Shown one piece after another: positions 43,630 to 53,653 of a DNA stretch of 64,000 nucleotides (positions within the stretch are counted from its first letter, which is position 1; each line of letters starts with the position of its first letter). This DNA is from Hyaloscypha bicolor E (Eukaryota; Ascomycota; Leotiomycetes; Helotiales; Hyaloscyphaceae), in the NCBI RefSeq assembly GCF_002865645.1, contig NW_020194563.1, positions 206,152 to 270,151 of the forward strand, written 5' to 3'. Both the position numbers and the translations under genes were made by a program. The notes under the pieces are model-generated. The model was not told where the DNA came from. It made no database searches and was given only the letters and a program-made list of their open reading frames with translations.

Positions 43630-45315
43630 TTATAGCTTCGATGCTCGATTCGCATTCCGTTCCTCCTTCAAGACCCTCCACGCAGAAGACCTCCCCATTT
43701 CAAATGCTCCATCAATGAACCCTCTCCATCCATCTGCCCAGCTACAAATAAGAAGAAAAAAAGATTAGCAAATCGCCTACATCACCTCTGGAGCACAAGG
43801 ACTTACTCAGCATTCGCAAAAATGCAACTCCCGCCCTGTTCATCCTCCCTCAAAGCATCTAGATAATTCTCCTGCCAGCCCATGGGGAACGTACACCACG
43901 CTCCCTTCGCAAACTCATCATTAGTCCAATCATGCCAAAACATCTCTTTCGGATTGAACTTTGGATTTCTCTTCTCATTGTTGAATTCTGATGGGAGGAT
44001 CTTCTTGAGTTCACGGAAAGTAGCGAGAGGAGTGCAGCGGTCGAGTTCGGATTCGGAACCGAAAAAGACGGAGAAGGTTCCACCTCCTTCTTTGGAGTCG
44101 TGGACATCGGATTCGGTGTAGCCGAAGGGGATTTTGGAAGGAGAAAGGCTGGAGACGAAAGTTGGGACTAGTTTTTCCGAAGTGTAGGTGTGAACTTTGA
44201 CGATTTTGGTAAGGTGTTGCTCTCTGGCGGCAGCGAGTTTCAGAGGACTAATTGGTCTGAATGTTCAGTTAGATTAGCGTTGCCTAGAATCAGGAAACGG
44301 AAGACTTACGGGTCAAAGGAAACATCTCCCAGACAATTGACCGGCAAGGTACAAATAACCTTTGTCGTGCGAAACACCTTCCCAGTTCTCGTCGTGATGG
44401 TGGTTAACGGCTCCGTCCTGCTACGTATAACTGAGGCAACTGGGCTAGAAAGAACGATATCGGCCCTCGATTCATCCATGATTGCAAGCGCAAGCGATGT
44501 TGTTCCCCTCTTCAGACTCAGCTCATCCACACTCGCAAGCCAACCACGGAACGTAAACCCAGAAAGTCCAAACCACCTCAAGATCTCGAAGAACGGAGTC
44601 TTGTCAATAGACGCACATCCAATGGTCTCGAACATACTCGCGATCAAATCTTTATGCTCCTGCGGGAGCTCCGGTAGTTGATCGAGGCGGTCCTTGCAAG
44701 TGAGTTTCATGAACTTGAGCGGGATGTTGCGGACGAAGTCTCTGTCATAGGGTCGAGCAAGGATTTTGGTACCACCAGCTCCATCTACATCGAGGAATTT
44801 GTAGATTGCAGTCTCCATTATCACATTGTAGCCTCCGGGTCCGTCGAAGGAGTACTCTTTCAGCGGGTCTGAGCCTCGAGATTTGAATTGCAGGACCTCC
44901 AAATCTCCAGAGGTACCGGTGGTCTGTTTCAGTTCTCGGTCCAGGCCATAACGCTTCAGTTCTGACCAAACGTGGGGTTGGGTCCAGTATACCCATGTTC
45001 CACCCACTGGAGAAGTCAGTCAGCATCCTTTTAAAAAAGGAGTTAAGACTCACTCTCCATATAATGACCACGAGACCTCGTTGCCCATGTGCGGCCTCCG
45101 ATTCGATCTCTGGCTTCGATGAGAAGGACCGACTTTCCAGCAGTTGACAGGTCCCGAGCTGCTGTGAGTCCCGTAAAACCCGATCCGATTACGATGACAT
45201 CGTAAAAAGGCTTCGGAGACTTGGTGCTCTCGATTGCGGCTTCTGTGTACAGCCCTTCATGGATAGTGTCGGCTTTGAAGTGGTAGCCTTCCCTGGATGT
45301 AGGGATTGGCGCCAT
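43630..45315 (-). CDS. Flavin-containing amine oxidase (monoamine oxidase-like)
   Basis: Four exons on the minus strand: 45315-45054, 45006-44310, 44256-43807, 43741-43630, coding 506 residues; introns are 47, 53 and 65 bases. The FAD-binding Rossmann motif is YDVIVIGSGFTGLTAARDLS, continuing to LLIEARDRIGGRTW. A substrate-entry segment GHYMEMGGTWVYWTQPHVW follows. C-terminal GACGAWFPMG and SCIFANADWADGWRGFIDGA correspond to the second FAD contact of MAO/LSD1-type oxidases. The MAO-A/B-style cysteine for covalent flavin attachment is not evident. It likely oxidises an amine to an imine with H2O2 release. It is the one intact gene among three pseudogenes; its start lies about 230 bases from a TRIM-like insertion. 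No clear C-terminal peroxisomal signal: the protein ends ASKL, which resembles SKL and may be one. Confidence 0.92.
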
Positions 45316-45543
45316 TTTCTGACGGTGGAGACTTGTTTGAGATCTCCCAAGGAGAGAAAGAGAAGCAAACGATGAATTAAGAGGAAGCGAGGTTTATATC
45401 AGCGGAGGAAGTTGCGTTTGCCATCGTCCTCCATATTCCCCCTATACCCAATTGGGAAGGTCCAGCCGCAGTGCCCCTCTTTCCCCTCTCCTTATTGGCG
45501 AGCGCAAACCACCCCAAACGCGCGAAAGAGATGGTCCGAGAAG

Positions 45544-45658
45544 TGTTGGAACTGAGTGTACGCTGGTACACTGTAGTTTATATACCAGATGTATATATAG
45601 AGTGCTTACCCCGCGTGAGCTGAAAAATGAAGTCGTCAACCTCCAAAACATTGCAACA
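45544..45658. repeat. Left 115-base LTR of the TRIM-like element
   Basis: Identical to 46055-46169. TG...CA ends; contains TATATACC...TATATATAGAG that may act as a promoter TATA region. Confidence 0.9.
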
Positions 45659-46054
45659 GGTCATGGGCCCGGAATGCGCGAGCAGCAAATGCTCACCGCT
45701 GCGCGTGTTGCAACTGACGGCTTCCCTTATAGCTCTTGCAGGAGAGAGAGCTATATTGTACGACTCAGGGGCGACGATTGCGAACCACGGTCGGTCGGTC
45801 GGTCGGTCGCCACGAAAGCCTATCCTCATAACCTGCGATAGTACGAGCGGAAGCAGCACCGGCCCGGGAAGACAGTTTCCCTTGGAACCTCGCTGAGGGA
45901 GGGCAAGAGACAAGGGCGTGTTTGGCTAGCTTGGGGCTAGGGGTTTGGGGGTATAAGGGCAGAGACTTGAGGATATATCAGCGTAGGGGCGCTAAGCAGG
46001 CAAAAGACACCCTCTGGGGGCGTTATACGGTCACAGTGTACAGCGTAAGGGGCG

Positions 46055-46169
46055 TGTTGGAACTGAGTGTACGCTGGTACACTGTAGTTTATATACCAGA
46101 TGTATATATAGAGTGCTTACCCCGCGTGAGCTGAAAAATGAAGTCGTCAACCTCCAAAACATTGCAACA
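46055..46169. repeat. Right 115-base LTR of the TRIM-like element
   Basis: Identical to 45544-45658, directly followed by the target duplication AGAAG. Confidence 0.9.
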
Positions 46170-46469
46170 AGAAGAAAGCCGATATTCGCTCATCTACCAT
46201 TCTTTCCCTGCGTCCTTGCGGCAAGACATTTCTGTGAGCCAGAGCCGGTCTCTGCGACCCGTGTTCTTGCCTGTTACTGCTTGCGATCTCTGATGGTTGA
46301 AGAGGGTGGCGATTATTGGAATATATTGAGACAGAACGAGAACGTGAACTGGAAAGTTCTGAAATGACAACAACTGTTGTCCCTGGCGTCATAAAAATAG
46401 GTATCTCTTAACTCCACACTGCAAAGCAACCCTTGAACAATGCTCTCCTCCTTTCGATGTCAAAACGCT

Positions 46470-46880
46470 AATCTAACCCACTTACAAATGAACAAAAGAC
46501 GAGCCTCTTCATATCGTGGACAAGACTGGGGGTTAGCATCCAATTCCTTCCTCTCAATAACATTCGAGAACCCCGCCATCGTCGTCTTATCACAATACAG
46601 ACTGATATTTGCCGCAATCACTCCCTGAGGAACACCTTGACCACACTCAGCATGAAAGACAGGTTTACCATTCTTCACGGACGGGAGCAACTTCTCGTCC
46701 TCGTATGCACCACGAGGGTCTCCAATCTTCTTGCCAGGAGGAGCAGCACGCTTTTCGTTGACTTCGAAGCCCGGCGACTAAGATGCTTAGTCCGCAAGTT
46801 CCAGTGCATTCTTGAGCCCGATGGCGAGATTTACGGGGCATGTGGTGATTTTGACAAGGAACCGGAGGTAGCATTTGGTG
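46470..46880 (-). pseudogene. GH114-like (endo-alpha-1,4-polygalactosaminidase family) relic
   Basis: The minus-strand frame reads CPVNLAIGLKNALELAD, then two stops, then SPGFEVNEKRAAPP..., LLPSVKNGKPVFHAECGQGV, and at the end YCDKTTMAGFSNVIERKELD with ANPQSCP. The GLKN...EVNE..., GKPVF-E and C-KA--GFS-..K-LDL patterns are those of the C-terminal half of GH114-type barrels. Residues expected between the Asn/Glu catalytic region and GKPVF are rearranged, and no intact N-terminal half was found up to 47240. Assignment is from motif memory only. Confidence 0.5.
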
Positions 46881-47234
46881 GCTTCGAGGGTGAGAAGTGT
46901 TAGATTCATCGTTGTCGAAAGCGTCGCCTTTGGATTGGGCTAGGGATGGGCCATGAGGGGATAGGGAGCGAATTGGATTAGTTAGTGAACCGGCCGTTAT
47001 TTGGTTCCAATCCGTTTCAGTTTCAAATAGGAAATATATACCTCGTAAGCGTTCTCGCAAAACCAAGCTTTTGTCCATGGACAGACTGCGAATCTGATCT
47101 TTGTGTTGGAAAAAAATCCAAGAACAAACTCTTTGGATTGTCTGCAAGTTTCGAGCCGCGTCCTTGATGATCAAGGATACTTCCCCAACAGCTGCCTGTA
47201 CCACCTGAACCCGGATACCGGCAGAACACAACAA

Positions 47235-47771
47235 GTCCCTATTATATCATGTTAGGCTTATCATTTATGTATAGGCAGAGGTCGACTCACGAGTTTATGA
47301 CTTGCATACAAACGATGAGGTTGGTTTTTCTTCGCTCTAGATTTGTGAATGCCGTTTCAACACTGACTTCTTCCATAACCGCAAGAAAAGATTTTGTCTG
47401 CAGGTTTAATGCTCGAGAAGCTGGTGGTACCGGCATATGCAGAGCATATCCTGCCGCCTCTTGATGTCCACAAGAGTAGTCTTCAAACCACCTCTACCGG
47501 GGCAGTTTGACAAGAAGGGTGCGGAGTAATGAGTTCTGAGATTGCATTTAACTGATCAATATGCTAAAGCTGCATCCGAACATCTTCTGGCGCATCCACC
47601 ATGGCAGTGATTGTCGAGTAGAGGAATTACACGATCATCATGAAGCATTGCTCGATTAATTGGGCCGCAACTCCTGCAACGCCGAGGAAGGTGGAGTGGG
47701 TTTGGCATGGCAACGATGTGTTATAGATAACGAGAATGGTTCGGAATAACTTCATCGATGGGAATAGACTA
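47235..47771. other. Intergenic region, no gene seen
   Basis: About 540 bases of unremarkable sequence with short ORFs only, ending at the next miniature element. Confidence 0.4.
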
Positions 47772-47958
47772 CCCGTCCGTACCTCCCCCTTATACCATAG
47801 GGGGTTTCGTGAAAGCGATTTGGCCAAGTATTTACATAGTAAATTTGCATGAAAGATACTTCAAGCTGGCTGGTCCGTGCCATAGAGTTTAGCGAGGAAC
47901 ACCAATTTTGGTGGTGGCCAAATCGCTTTCGTGGTATCGAGCGGAAGGTACGAACGGG
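47772..47958. mobile_element. TA-flanked MITE, 187 bases, ~55-base imperfect TIRs
   Basis: Left arm CCCGTCCGTACCTCCCCCTT, then ATACCA...CGTGAAAGCGATTTGGCCA. The right arm complement is CCCGTTCGTACCTTCCGCTC, then GATACCA...CGAAAGCGATTTGGCCA. The left arm has an extra AGGGGG-containing insert of about 9-10 bases. TA flanks at 47770-47771 and 47959-47960 suit a Tc1/mariner-derived MITE. Confidence 0.75.
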
Positions 47959-47960
47959 TA

Positions 47961-49725
47961 CTACCAGCGCACCTTTATCGTGTTGTGCGGCAAGAGACAG
48001 AAGTTGCCAAGAGCAAGCTGAAAGTGAAAATTGACGAATTGTCGCTTTTCTATTATTAGCAATTATTCATATACTCTCATAAGATGTTGGATGACTCTGT
48101 GTCTAGTTTTATAATGTCGAAGGAAGTGAAAGACAATTATCGATCTTCTGCTTGTATTGGGTGGCTTTGGGAAGAAACTACACAATCTTTGGCAGCTGGT
48201 GCAGCAGTGAAATGCCGACCTCTGCCCGATCCTAACCAGAGAACATTGCAGAAGAAAAGCTGAGACCATTTCAATAGTCGATCTCCAAACTTGGATGGTT
48301 CTGAGATGACTGTTCAGAAGGTAAGCCATATTATGCGTGGAATATGCTTTTCTGTTCAAGTATTCCCTCGGCGTCGATCGATTGGTTACCTTCATCGCCC
48401 GCTGTGATTCTAAAATTTATGGGGCCGTACCTGCAAGTAGTAATTTTCCATTCGAGACAAGGATGCTTCAATATTTCCTCAATACTTACTTATCAAGCTG
48501 GGGATTGCCAAGCGGCTAATCCGGGACAGAACAACCCAGGAACAGAGTCACATGACGGTAATCGCAGCCTCAGCAGCGCTCTCCACGAAGACAATCTTAC
48601 AATGCAAAACTATGCATTCATTCTTCCAGCCCAATGAGATGCTAAGCTTCACAGCTGTGGTATAAGGTAGGTCACCACGACGTCGGTCTCTGTGCCTCTG
48701 CCATGCGGTAAGTACGAAATGCAGCAAAATACCTGTTACTCATGACCTGGAACGACCTAAAACAACCTTGGATTATTGTCGAACAGAGCCGAGGAGAAGG
48801 TCGAAACGAGGCTGCGCGGTTGGTCATCGTCGAATGCAAGTAAGGTCAAATGCAGGAATGCCGCCCAACAGTGCCGATCCATTTATCTTCGTCCCACCCA
48901 TCCTACACCAAGTTCCAACCCCCATTCCCGAAACGAAGCCCATACGTAAGTCCAGCTGCCGGAAATCGGAAAGCCCTATCTGTGTATATGTAGGAGGCAG
49001 AACCCCCAAACGTATGACAAGGGAGGAGGAGCCATTCATGTACCCTTTCCATCTGCAACGACTACTCTACTAGGAGCAAGATCGGGGAAAGTTTTGAGAG
49101 TATGTTGGGGGTTTGGCACCACAATGAGCATGTTTCCATTGGTTCAGCACTGGCTTAACGCCCTCCCCTGACCGTGCCCCACGCTTCTGATCTGATAATA
49201 CCGACGTGACGACTCTCTACACTGAAAAGGCTGTCATCCCAGAAATATTGGGCATGGCTTGACAAGTTGCCCTGCTAACAGAGGCGTAGAAAGCTTGGAA
49301 GGCTCTGTGGAGAATTTCCTGCAGGTGGGCCTGGCCGGACCGTGCTACACTTGTACGAACGCGTTCTAACGCAGCGCTAGACATAAGACGCTAGACTTAA
49401 GAAGTCTTCCAGTCTCGAAGCAAAACTTTTGGAGTTAGAAACCTCGCCATCAAACTTAGACAGCCAGCTAAACCCAGCAGGAGCTTTTATTCTCAGCAGC
49501 ACCTTATCTTCCACTTAGGGTGGCAGAAGAGTGAAGGGGGGGACCGGGGGGCAGTCAAAATACATGCCGTCCCATTAGCCGGCAACGCCCGAGGATGATC
49601 CCCCTAACCCCTTATCCGGCTAGATCTCCAAGGCGCACATTCCTCACACAGGCTTTGTTTCACCACCAATCGATTTCCGTCAGAGGACCCCCTCCACACT
49701 CCAGAGACCCCGCCTGTATGGAACA
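47961..49725. other. Gene-free stretch
   Basis: About 1.8 kb with only short unsupported ORFs (for example 48768-49073 plus). G-rich runs lie around 49536-49553. No RNA gene or repeat recognised. Confidence 0.4.
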
Positions 49726-49799
49726 GCGCACAAAACCCGCAGGCCCAGCCGCAGAGATCTGACCAAACCCGCACAAAGCCCGCGCAAAACCGCACAAAG
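49726..49799. promoter_or_regulatory. Cluster of (C/G)CGC(A/G)CAAA(A/G) motifs upstream of metallothionein 1
   Basis: Four copies lie 224-297 bases before the ATG: GCGCACAAAA (49726), CCGCACAAAG (49769), CCGCGCAAAA (49780), CCGCACAAAG (49790). Read on the other strand they are TTTGTGCGG/TTTTGCGCGG. Clustered short motifs upstream of a metal-binding peptide gene suggest a metal-responsive factor site, loosely like GC-core copper-fist sites. The binding protein is unknown. Confidence 0.45.
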
Positions 49800-49899
49800 A
49801 GCGCAGGTGCTGGGCTTACGATTGGGTGATGCCAGGAATAGGTGGTCCGATTGCCTTAGATCCCGGGTAGAGATCTCCTTAGAGCCCTAAAGACTGAGC

Positions 49900-49906
49900 A
49901 TAAAAG
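49900..49906 (+). promoter_or_regulatory. TATA-like box of metallothionein 1
   Basis: ATAAAAG, 123 bases before the ATG, the only good TATA-like sequence in the proximal region. Confidence 0.5.
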
Positions 49907-50022
49907 GCTGGTTGGTCCCACTGCCAACCTTCCCTCAACATCACGAAAGCAACTCAAGAATCACTACCAGCAACAAACAAAATACTTCAACGTTTTACCA
50001 ACCACCAGCAAATACCATCATC

Positions 50023-50175
50023 ATGAAGGGCGAATGCGGATGCTCTGGTGCCTCAAGCTGTATGTCTTACCTTCTCATTACCCCACTTCCCAACCTCTTC
50101 TTATTGGGCCAAATACTGACTGCGACGGTAGGCAACTGCGGCGACAGCTGCTCCTGCGCTAGCTGCGGAAAATAA
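50023..50175 (+). CDS. Copper-type metallothionein, 26 residues
   Basis: Two exons (50023-50059, 50132-50175) split by a 72-base intron with GTATGT donor, CTGAC branch and TAG acceptor in phase 1. The peptide starts MKGECGCSGASSC, then NCGDSCSC, and ends ASCGK: seven cysteines in CxC and CxxxxxC spacings. This is nearly the pattern of the classic Neurospora crassa copper metallothionein (25-26 residues, GxSGASSCNCGxxCxCxxCG). It should bind Cu(I) ions through cysteine thiolates in the cytosol and detoxify copper. Reading through without splicing gives a hydrophobic insert and destroys the cysteine pattern, so the intron is well supported. A metal-motif cluster and TATA box lie upstream. Confidence 0.92.
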   Translation: MKGECGCSGASSCMSYLLITPLPNLFLLGQILTATVGNCGDSCSCASCGK

Positions 50176-51390
50176 ATAAATCACTTCACCCTCTGACATC
50201 CTTTCCTTCGGTACTCCTTCGATTCTTCTGCGGTCGCTTCAGATACACATGCGTTGAACTTTGCTTAAGGATGGCTTTTGGGTGGATTATGGCTGGTTGA
50301 TGGCTTGCATAGGGGACGCTTTGTTTCGTTAAGGATGGCAGGATAGCTATACAGCTAGATGCGTTTACTTTCACGAACGGCAATGAATAAAGAATCAAGA
50401 AGTCAATCTGGCTCTAAACCTCTTTGTTTGCAACGCAAAGGCCCCCGTGAATACTTGGTGACACTACCGCACATGATCTGATGCCTCGAAAGAAACGTTC
50501 CATCCACAGATTCCTCTCTCGCAAGTCCCTGATGCTTCCAAGTCTCTCCCACATACACCAAAGTTCGACGGCTGATACCTCTACTTCCTTTTTGGTGACA
50601 TGCCGCATCAGTATCAAGCCATCGAAGTTTCCCCCGGCACCACACCACAAACCATTTGCCACGTTTCCCTCCTGGTTACCCCAAATCATCACCCCCTTCC
50701 GTTTTCGAGTTCCGTTAACATGATCCCTCTCCATGACGCTGCCCGACCCTCCTGGATTTACCGATAGTTATCGCGATGCGCCCTCTCCCGGTCGATCCAA
50801 TTCAAGCGGCAACGACACAAAGGACGAAAGACTGGGCTATCCAATGGCGGTGTTGAGCCATTTATGCGGTGCTGGGATTCCCTTTGTCTGCTTAGCCAGT
50901 AAGCTTGAGAGTGCTTTCCTTGTTAGGCCAAAGTGGGCCGAGGACTAATGTCTTTGTCATTTCTGCTCGAAGACTCCGACGCTGTTCAGTTCGAGATTCA
51001 TTACCCTTTTGAGGCAACTGGCTTGTGCAATACTCTCACGGGCGTCATGTTGTATTCTTTCCATCCATAAAGTACCACTTGAGGGAAGCCGAAATGACCT
51101 CGCACTTCTTTGATAATGATAATGAATAAGGCATCGAACCGCTGTCCAAGGGTGACACGCCAAGTCGATAGCGCTGTAGTGTAATATTAGGCCTCAATCC
51201 TGCTCAAACCTCCTCCCTATCTCCACCCATTCGAGCTCGCTGCCGAAGCTTTGGTGTGGGGTACAGCAGCCGCAGTAAACGACAGTCATTACTCTTCCCT
51301 CATAATTACTTGCAATTGTGGGCCCTCTTGAAGGAGGCGTTTCGTATGGTAGAACGTCTGTGCTTTGTGGCCCACTGTTACAAGCAATTT
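50176..51390. other. Intergenic region between the two metallothionein genes
   Basis: About 1.2 kb. Short ORFs on both strands overlap and lack features. It contains the 3' region of gene 1 and the distal promoter of gene 2. I found no further tiny Cys-rich exon. Confidence 0.45.
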
Positions 51391-51420
51391 GGGGGGGGGA
51401 GGGAGGTGGGAGGAGGGGGG
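51391..51420 (+). promoter_or_regulatory. G-run tract with G-quadruplex potential upstream of metallothionein 2
   Basis: Nine G, A, GGG, AGGT, GGG, AGGA, six G: four runs of three or more G within 30 bases on the plus strand, about 200 bases before the ATG at 51616. It meets the simple G3+N1-7 four-run rule for quadruplex formation. Confidence 0.6.
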
Positions 51421-51477
51421 AGTATTGCATGTTGATTTTATCTCTAGCTCCGCGGAGCTCTGCCGCCTCTCATTGTC

Positions 51478-51484
51478 TATAAAT
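51478..51484 (+). promoter_or_regulatory. TATA box of metallothionein 2
   Basis: TATAAAT, 138 bases before the ATG, followed by a pyrimidine-rich leader (TCTTCTCCCACCTTTCTCTG) typical of strongly expressed fungal genes. Confidence 0.6.
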
Positions 51485-51615
51485 CCTCTGTCTTCTCCCA
51501 CCTTTCTCTGTTTCCTTTCCCCATCATCAATAGCACAAGTTACACAGCCAAGAATCAAGTCAAGTCCAGACGATATACTCCACTTAACAACCAAACAAAC
51601 AACAAAACATCAGCC

Positions 51616-51757
51616 ATGGGTGATTGCTCCTGCGCCAGTTGCTCCGGATGCTCCAGCTGTGAGAGCTGCTCTTGCTGCGATGTGTGTGGTCCTCTTTTTT
51701 TCTTCGTCTCTCATTCATGACTTCATCACTAACGTCGTTCGCTTTAAGCACAAGTAG
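51616..51757 (+). CDS. Second metallothionein-type Cys-rich peptide, about 24 residues
   Basis: Proposed exons 51616-51681 and 51749-51757 with a 67-base intron (GTGTGT donor, CACTAAC branch, TTTAAG acceptor). The peptide begins MGDCSCASCSGCSSC, continues ESCSCC, then DHK: nine cysteines in about 24 residues, spaced CxC and CxxC and ending CC. The density and lack of aromatic residues are those of metallothioneins. The spacing differs from gene 1 (more CxxC), so metal preference or stoichiometry may differ. The intron is less certain than in gene 1: unspliced translation would continue into a hydrophobic stretch (VVLFFSSSLIHDF in another frame). A TATA box and CT-rich leader support transcription. 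Confidence 0.72.
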
Positions 51758-52604
51758 ATCACCCCTCATCCACCATACGACGAGCAATCTACATCCACTC
51801 AACTCGATGATCCAAGCTGCAAAGATCAGAGAGGGCAAGGATGCATAGGTGGGTGGCTCGTGAAGGAGAGGAAATACGTTAGGCGGAGCTTTGATATTGG
51901 TGTGGGTGACAAGCACATTCGTTTGGGACTTGAGTTGTTAGTTCGAAGAGGTGACGAAGTTCTTGACGTATTTTATCAATTTAGGAGATTTGAAATATGT
52001 TTTGCATCCTGTGACTGCCGTACCTCATTGTAAGATTTCTGTTTGAACCGAGGAGTTCGATTACTCTTTCGAGGCCAGAAGCGAATACTTCGAGGGTTGA
52101 ATCACTTGTGTGAATCGTATGCTTTATGCTCAGAGCTTAGGCATTGCAAAATGTTCGAGAGTATTCAAACCAATTCGTCCAGCCGTCTTAAATTATGAAT
52201 TACGTCAATGTTGACTTGCGGAAGTGTTTCGAGTCAGATTACCCTTCCTCTCCCTTTCCGTGCGTCCGTCTGTGTGGTTCTTACTGGTAACAATTAACAT
52301 TAATAAGACATATACAGAAAAGGCTGGGGAAAGATTGAGAATTAAGAATCATAGCAAATATTATGTGTAGCACGGAAAAAGAAGCGAGGTTTGAAATAGG
52401 GGTGTCGCTAGGATAATTTCGGCGAGCGGAAGCAGTCGGGTTTGGTGGCAGAATTTCATTTTGGATCGCAATCGCCTCCTCAGCCAACATCCAACCACAC
52501 CCACGCAGACCTCAACAGCTTCTCTGCGTGTAGAATTCTGTGATACCTTCATTCTTAATACCTTTCATACTTCAAATAATCTTTAATTGGCGACCCCCGA
52601 CATC
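51758..52604. other. Intergenic region, no gene seen
   Basis: About 850 bases holding the end of metallothionein 2 and the promoter of the heme lyase gene; no structure recognised. Confidence 0.5.
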
Positions 52605-53653
52605 ATGGGTTGGTTCTGGGCGGACTCCAATGTCTCGATCGTGAACGCCAGAGGTGCAGCTCAGCCAATGCCCAAGGATGGCAACCTCTCCCCACCGGTA
52701 AGTCTCTTTCCCTAATGTAGAAGTATAACTTTCCTTCTAACATCTCCTCAGCCAGGATGCCCAATGCACCAGTCCACGCTCGCCGTGGCCAAACCCCCCA
52801 CTCCTCCAGCAGAATCCGCCTGCCCATACACACCAGTAGATCTCTCAAAAGACTCCTCTACTCCACCCAAATACTCCAAATACAACCCCCTAAACTACAT
52901 GTTCTCCGATCTCTCTCAAGACCGCGCTGAGAACCAGACCATTGCCCTGCCTACTGAACGCGAGCCCTCTACAATCCCCAAGGGCAATGGAGAAGGAAAC
53001 TGGGAATATCCGTCTCCTCAGCAGATGTACAATGCGTTGCTGAGGAAGGGGTACACGGATACAGATGTGACTGCGGTGGAGAGTATGGTCTCTGTGCACA
53101 ACTTTCTGAACGAGGGAGCATGGGCGGAGATAGTGGAGTGGGAGAGGAGGTTCGGGCAGGGCTTGAAGAAAGGGTGGGAGATGTGTAGGAGAGGGGAGGA
53201 GGGTGCTCTAGCTGACAAGTGGAAGAGGGAGGAGGAGGTCCCGCAGCCCAAGTTGCTGAGGTTTATGGGGAGGCCGAAGGAGATGACGCCCAAGGCGGCG
53301 ATGATCCAGGTTATGGGCTGGATTTATCCCAGTGCATTTGGGTTTGTCTCTACTTCCCATTCTTGAGAGGGCTAATGCTGATATTGCATAGCACGGAACC
53401 GCCGTTTGATCGCCACGATTGGTTTGTGCAAAGGGACTACAATGGTCAGAAGAAAGAGGTTCGATATGTGATCGATTACTACTCCGGCGACCCAGAACCA
53501 ACAGGTGAACCGGTTTTCTATCTCGATGTTCGGCCGGCGGTTACACCTACGGCTGCGGTGGAGAGGATGATGCGATGGGGTGGCGATGTTTGGTATCGGG
53601 CTTCCGGGGCCAAGCTGCGAGAGAATGAGGCTGATCGAGGACGCCTCAATTGA
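52605..53653 (+). CDS. Holocytochrome c synthase (cytochrome c heme lyase)
   Basis: Three exons (52605-52697, 52752-53341, 53392-53653) code 314 residues. Two N-terminal CP heme-binding motifs are visible: PGCPMHQ and [11 protein letters not shown]. The core contains [57 protein letters not shown], and the hallmark [20 protein letters not shown], then RYVIDYYSG, with the family's conserved His in RHDW. C-terminal YLDVRPAVT and the preceding EPVFYLD match the family end. It attaches heme covalently to the CXXCH of apocytochrome c in the mitochondrial intermembrane space, and import is through internal signals, so no presequence is expected. Both introns restore motifs across the junctions. Confidence 0.95.

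Larger units (their letters stand above)
45544..46169. mobile_element. TRIM-like miniature LTR retroelement, 626 bases, TSD AGAAG
   Basis: Two terminal direct repeats of 115 bases (45544-45658, 46055-46169) are identical base for base as far as I can read. Each starts TGTTGGAAC and ends TTGCAACA (complementary TGTTG/CAACA ends). The whole is flanked by AGAAG at 45539-45543 and 46170-46174. The 396-base interior has no ORF of note, a CGGT tetranucleotide run near 45790, and a purine-rich GTAAGGGGCG just before the right repeat. These are the hallmarks of terminal-repeat retrotransposons in miniature: too small to code, mobilised in trans. No RIP is seen. Confidence 0.85.

Noticed and set aside
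51365..51757. 130-codon ORF over metallothionein 2
   Set aside because: It reads through a G-rich promoter tract and TATA box and is in a different frame from the Cys-rich peptide over its first exon; it appears to be an overlap artefact.
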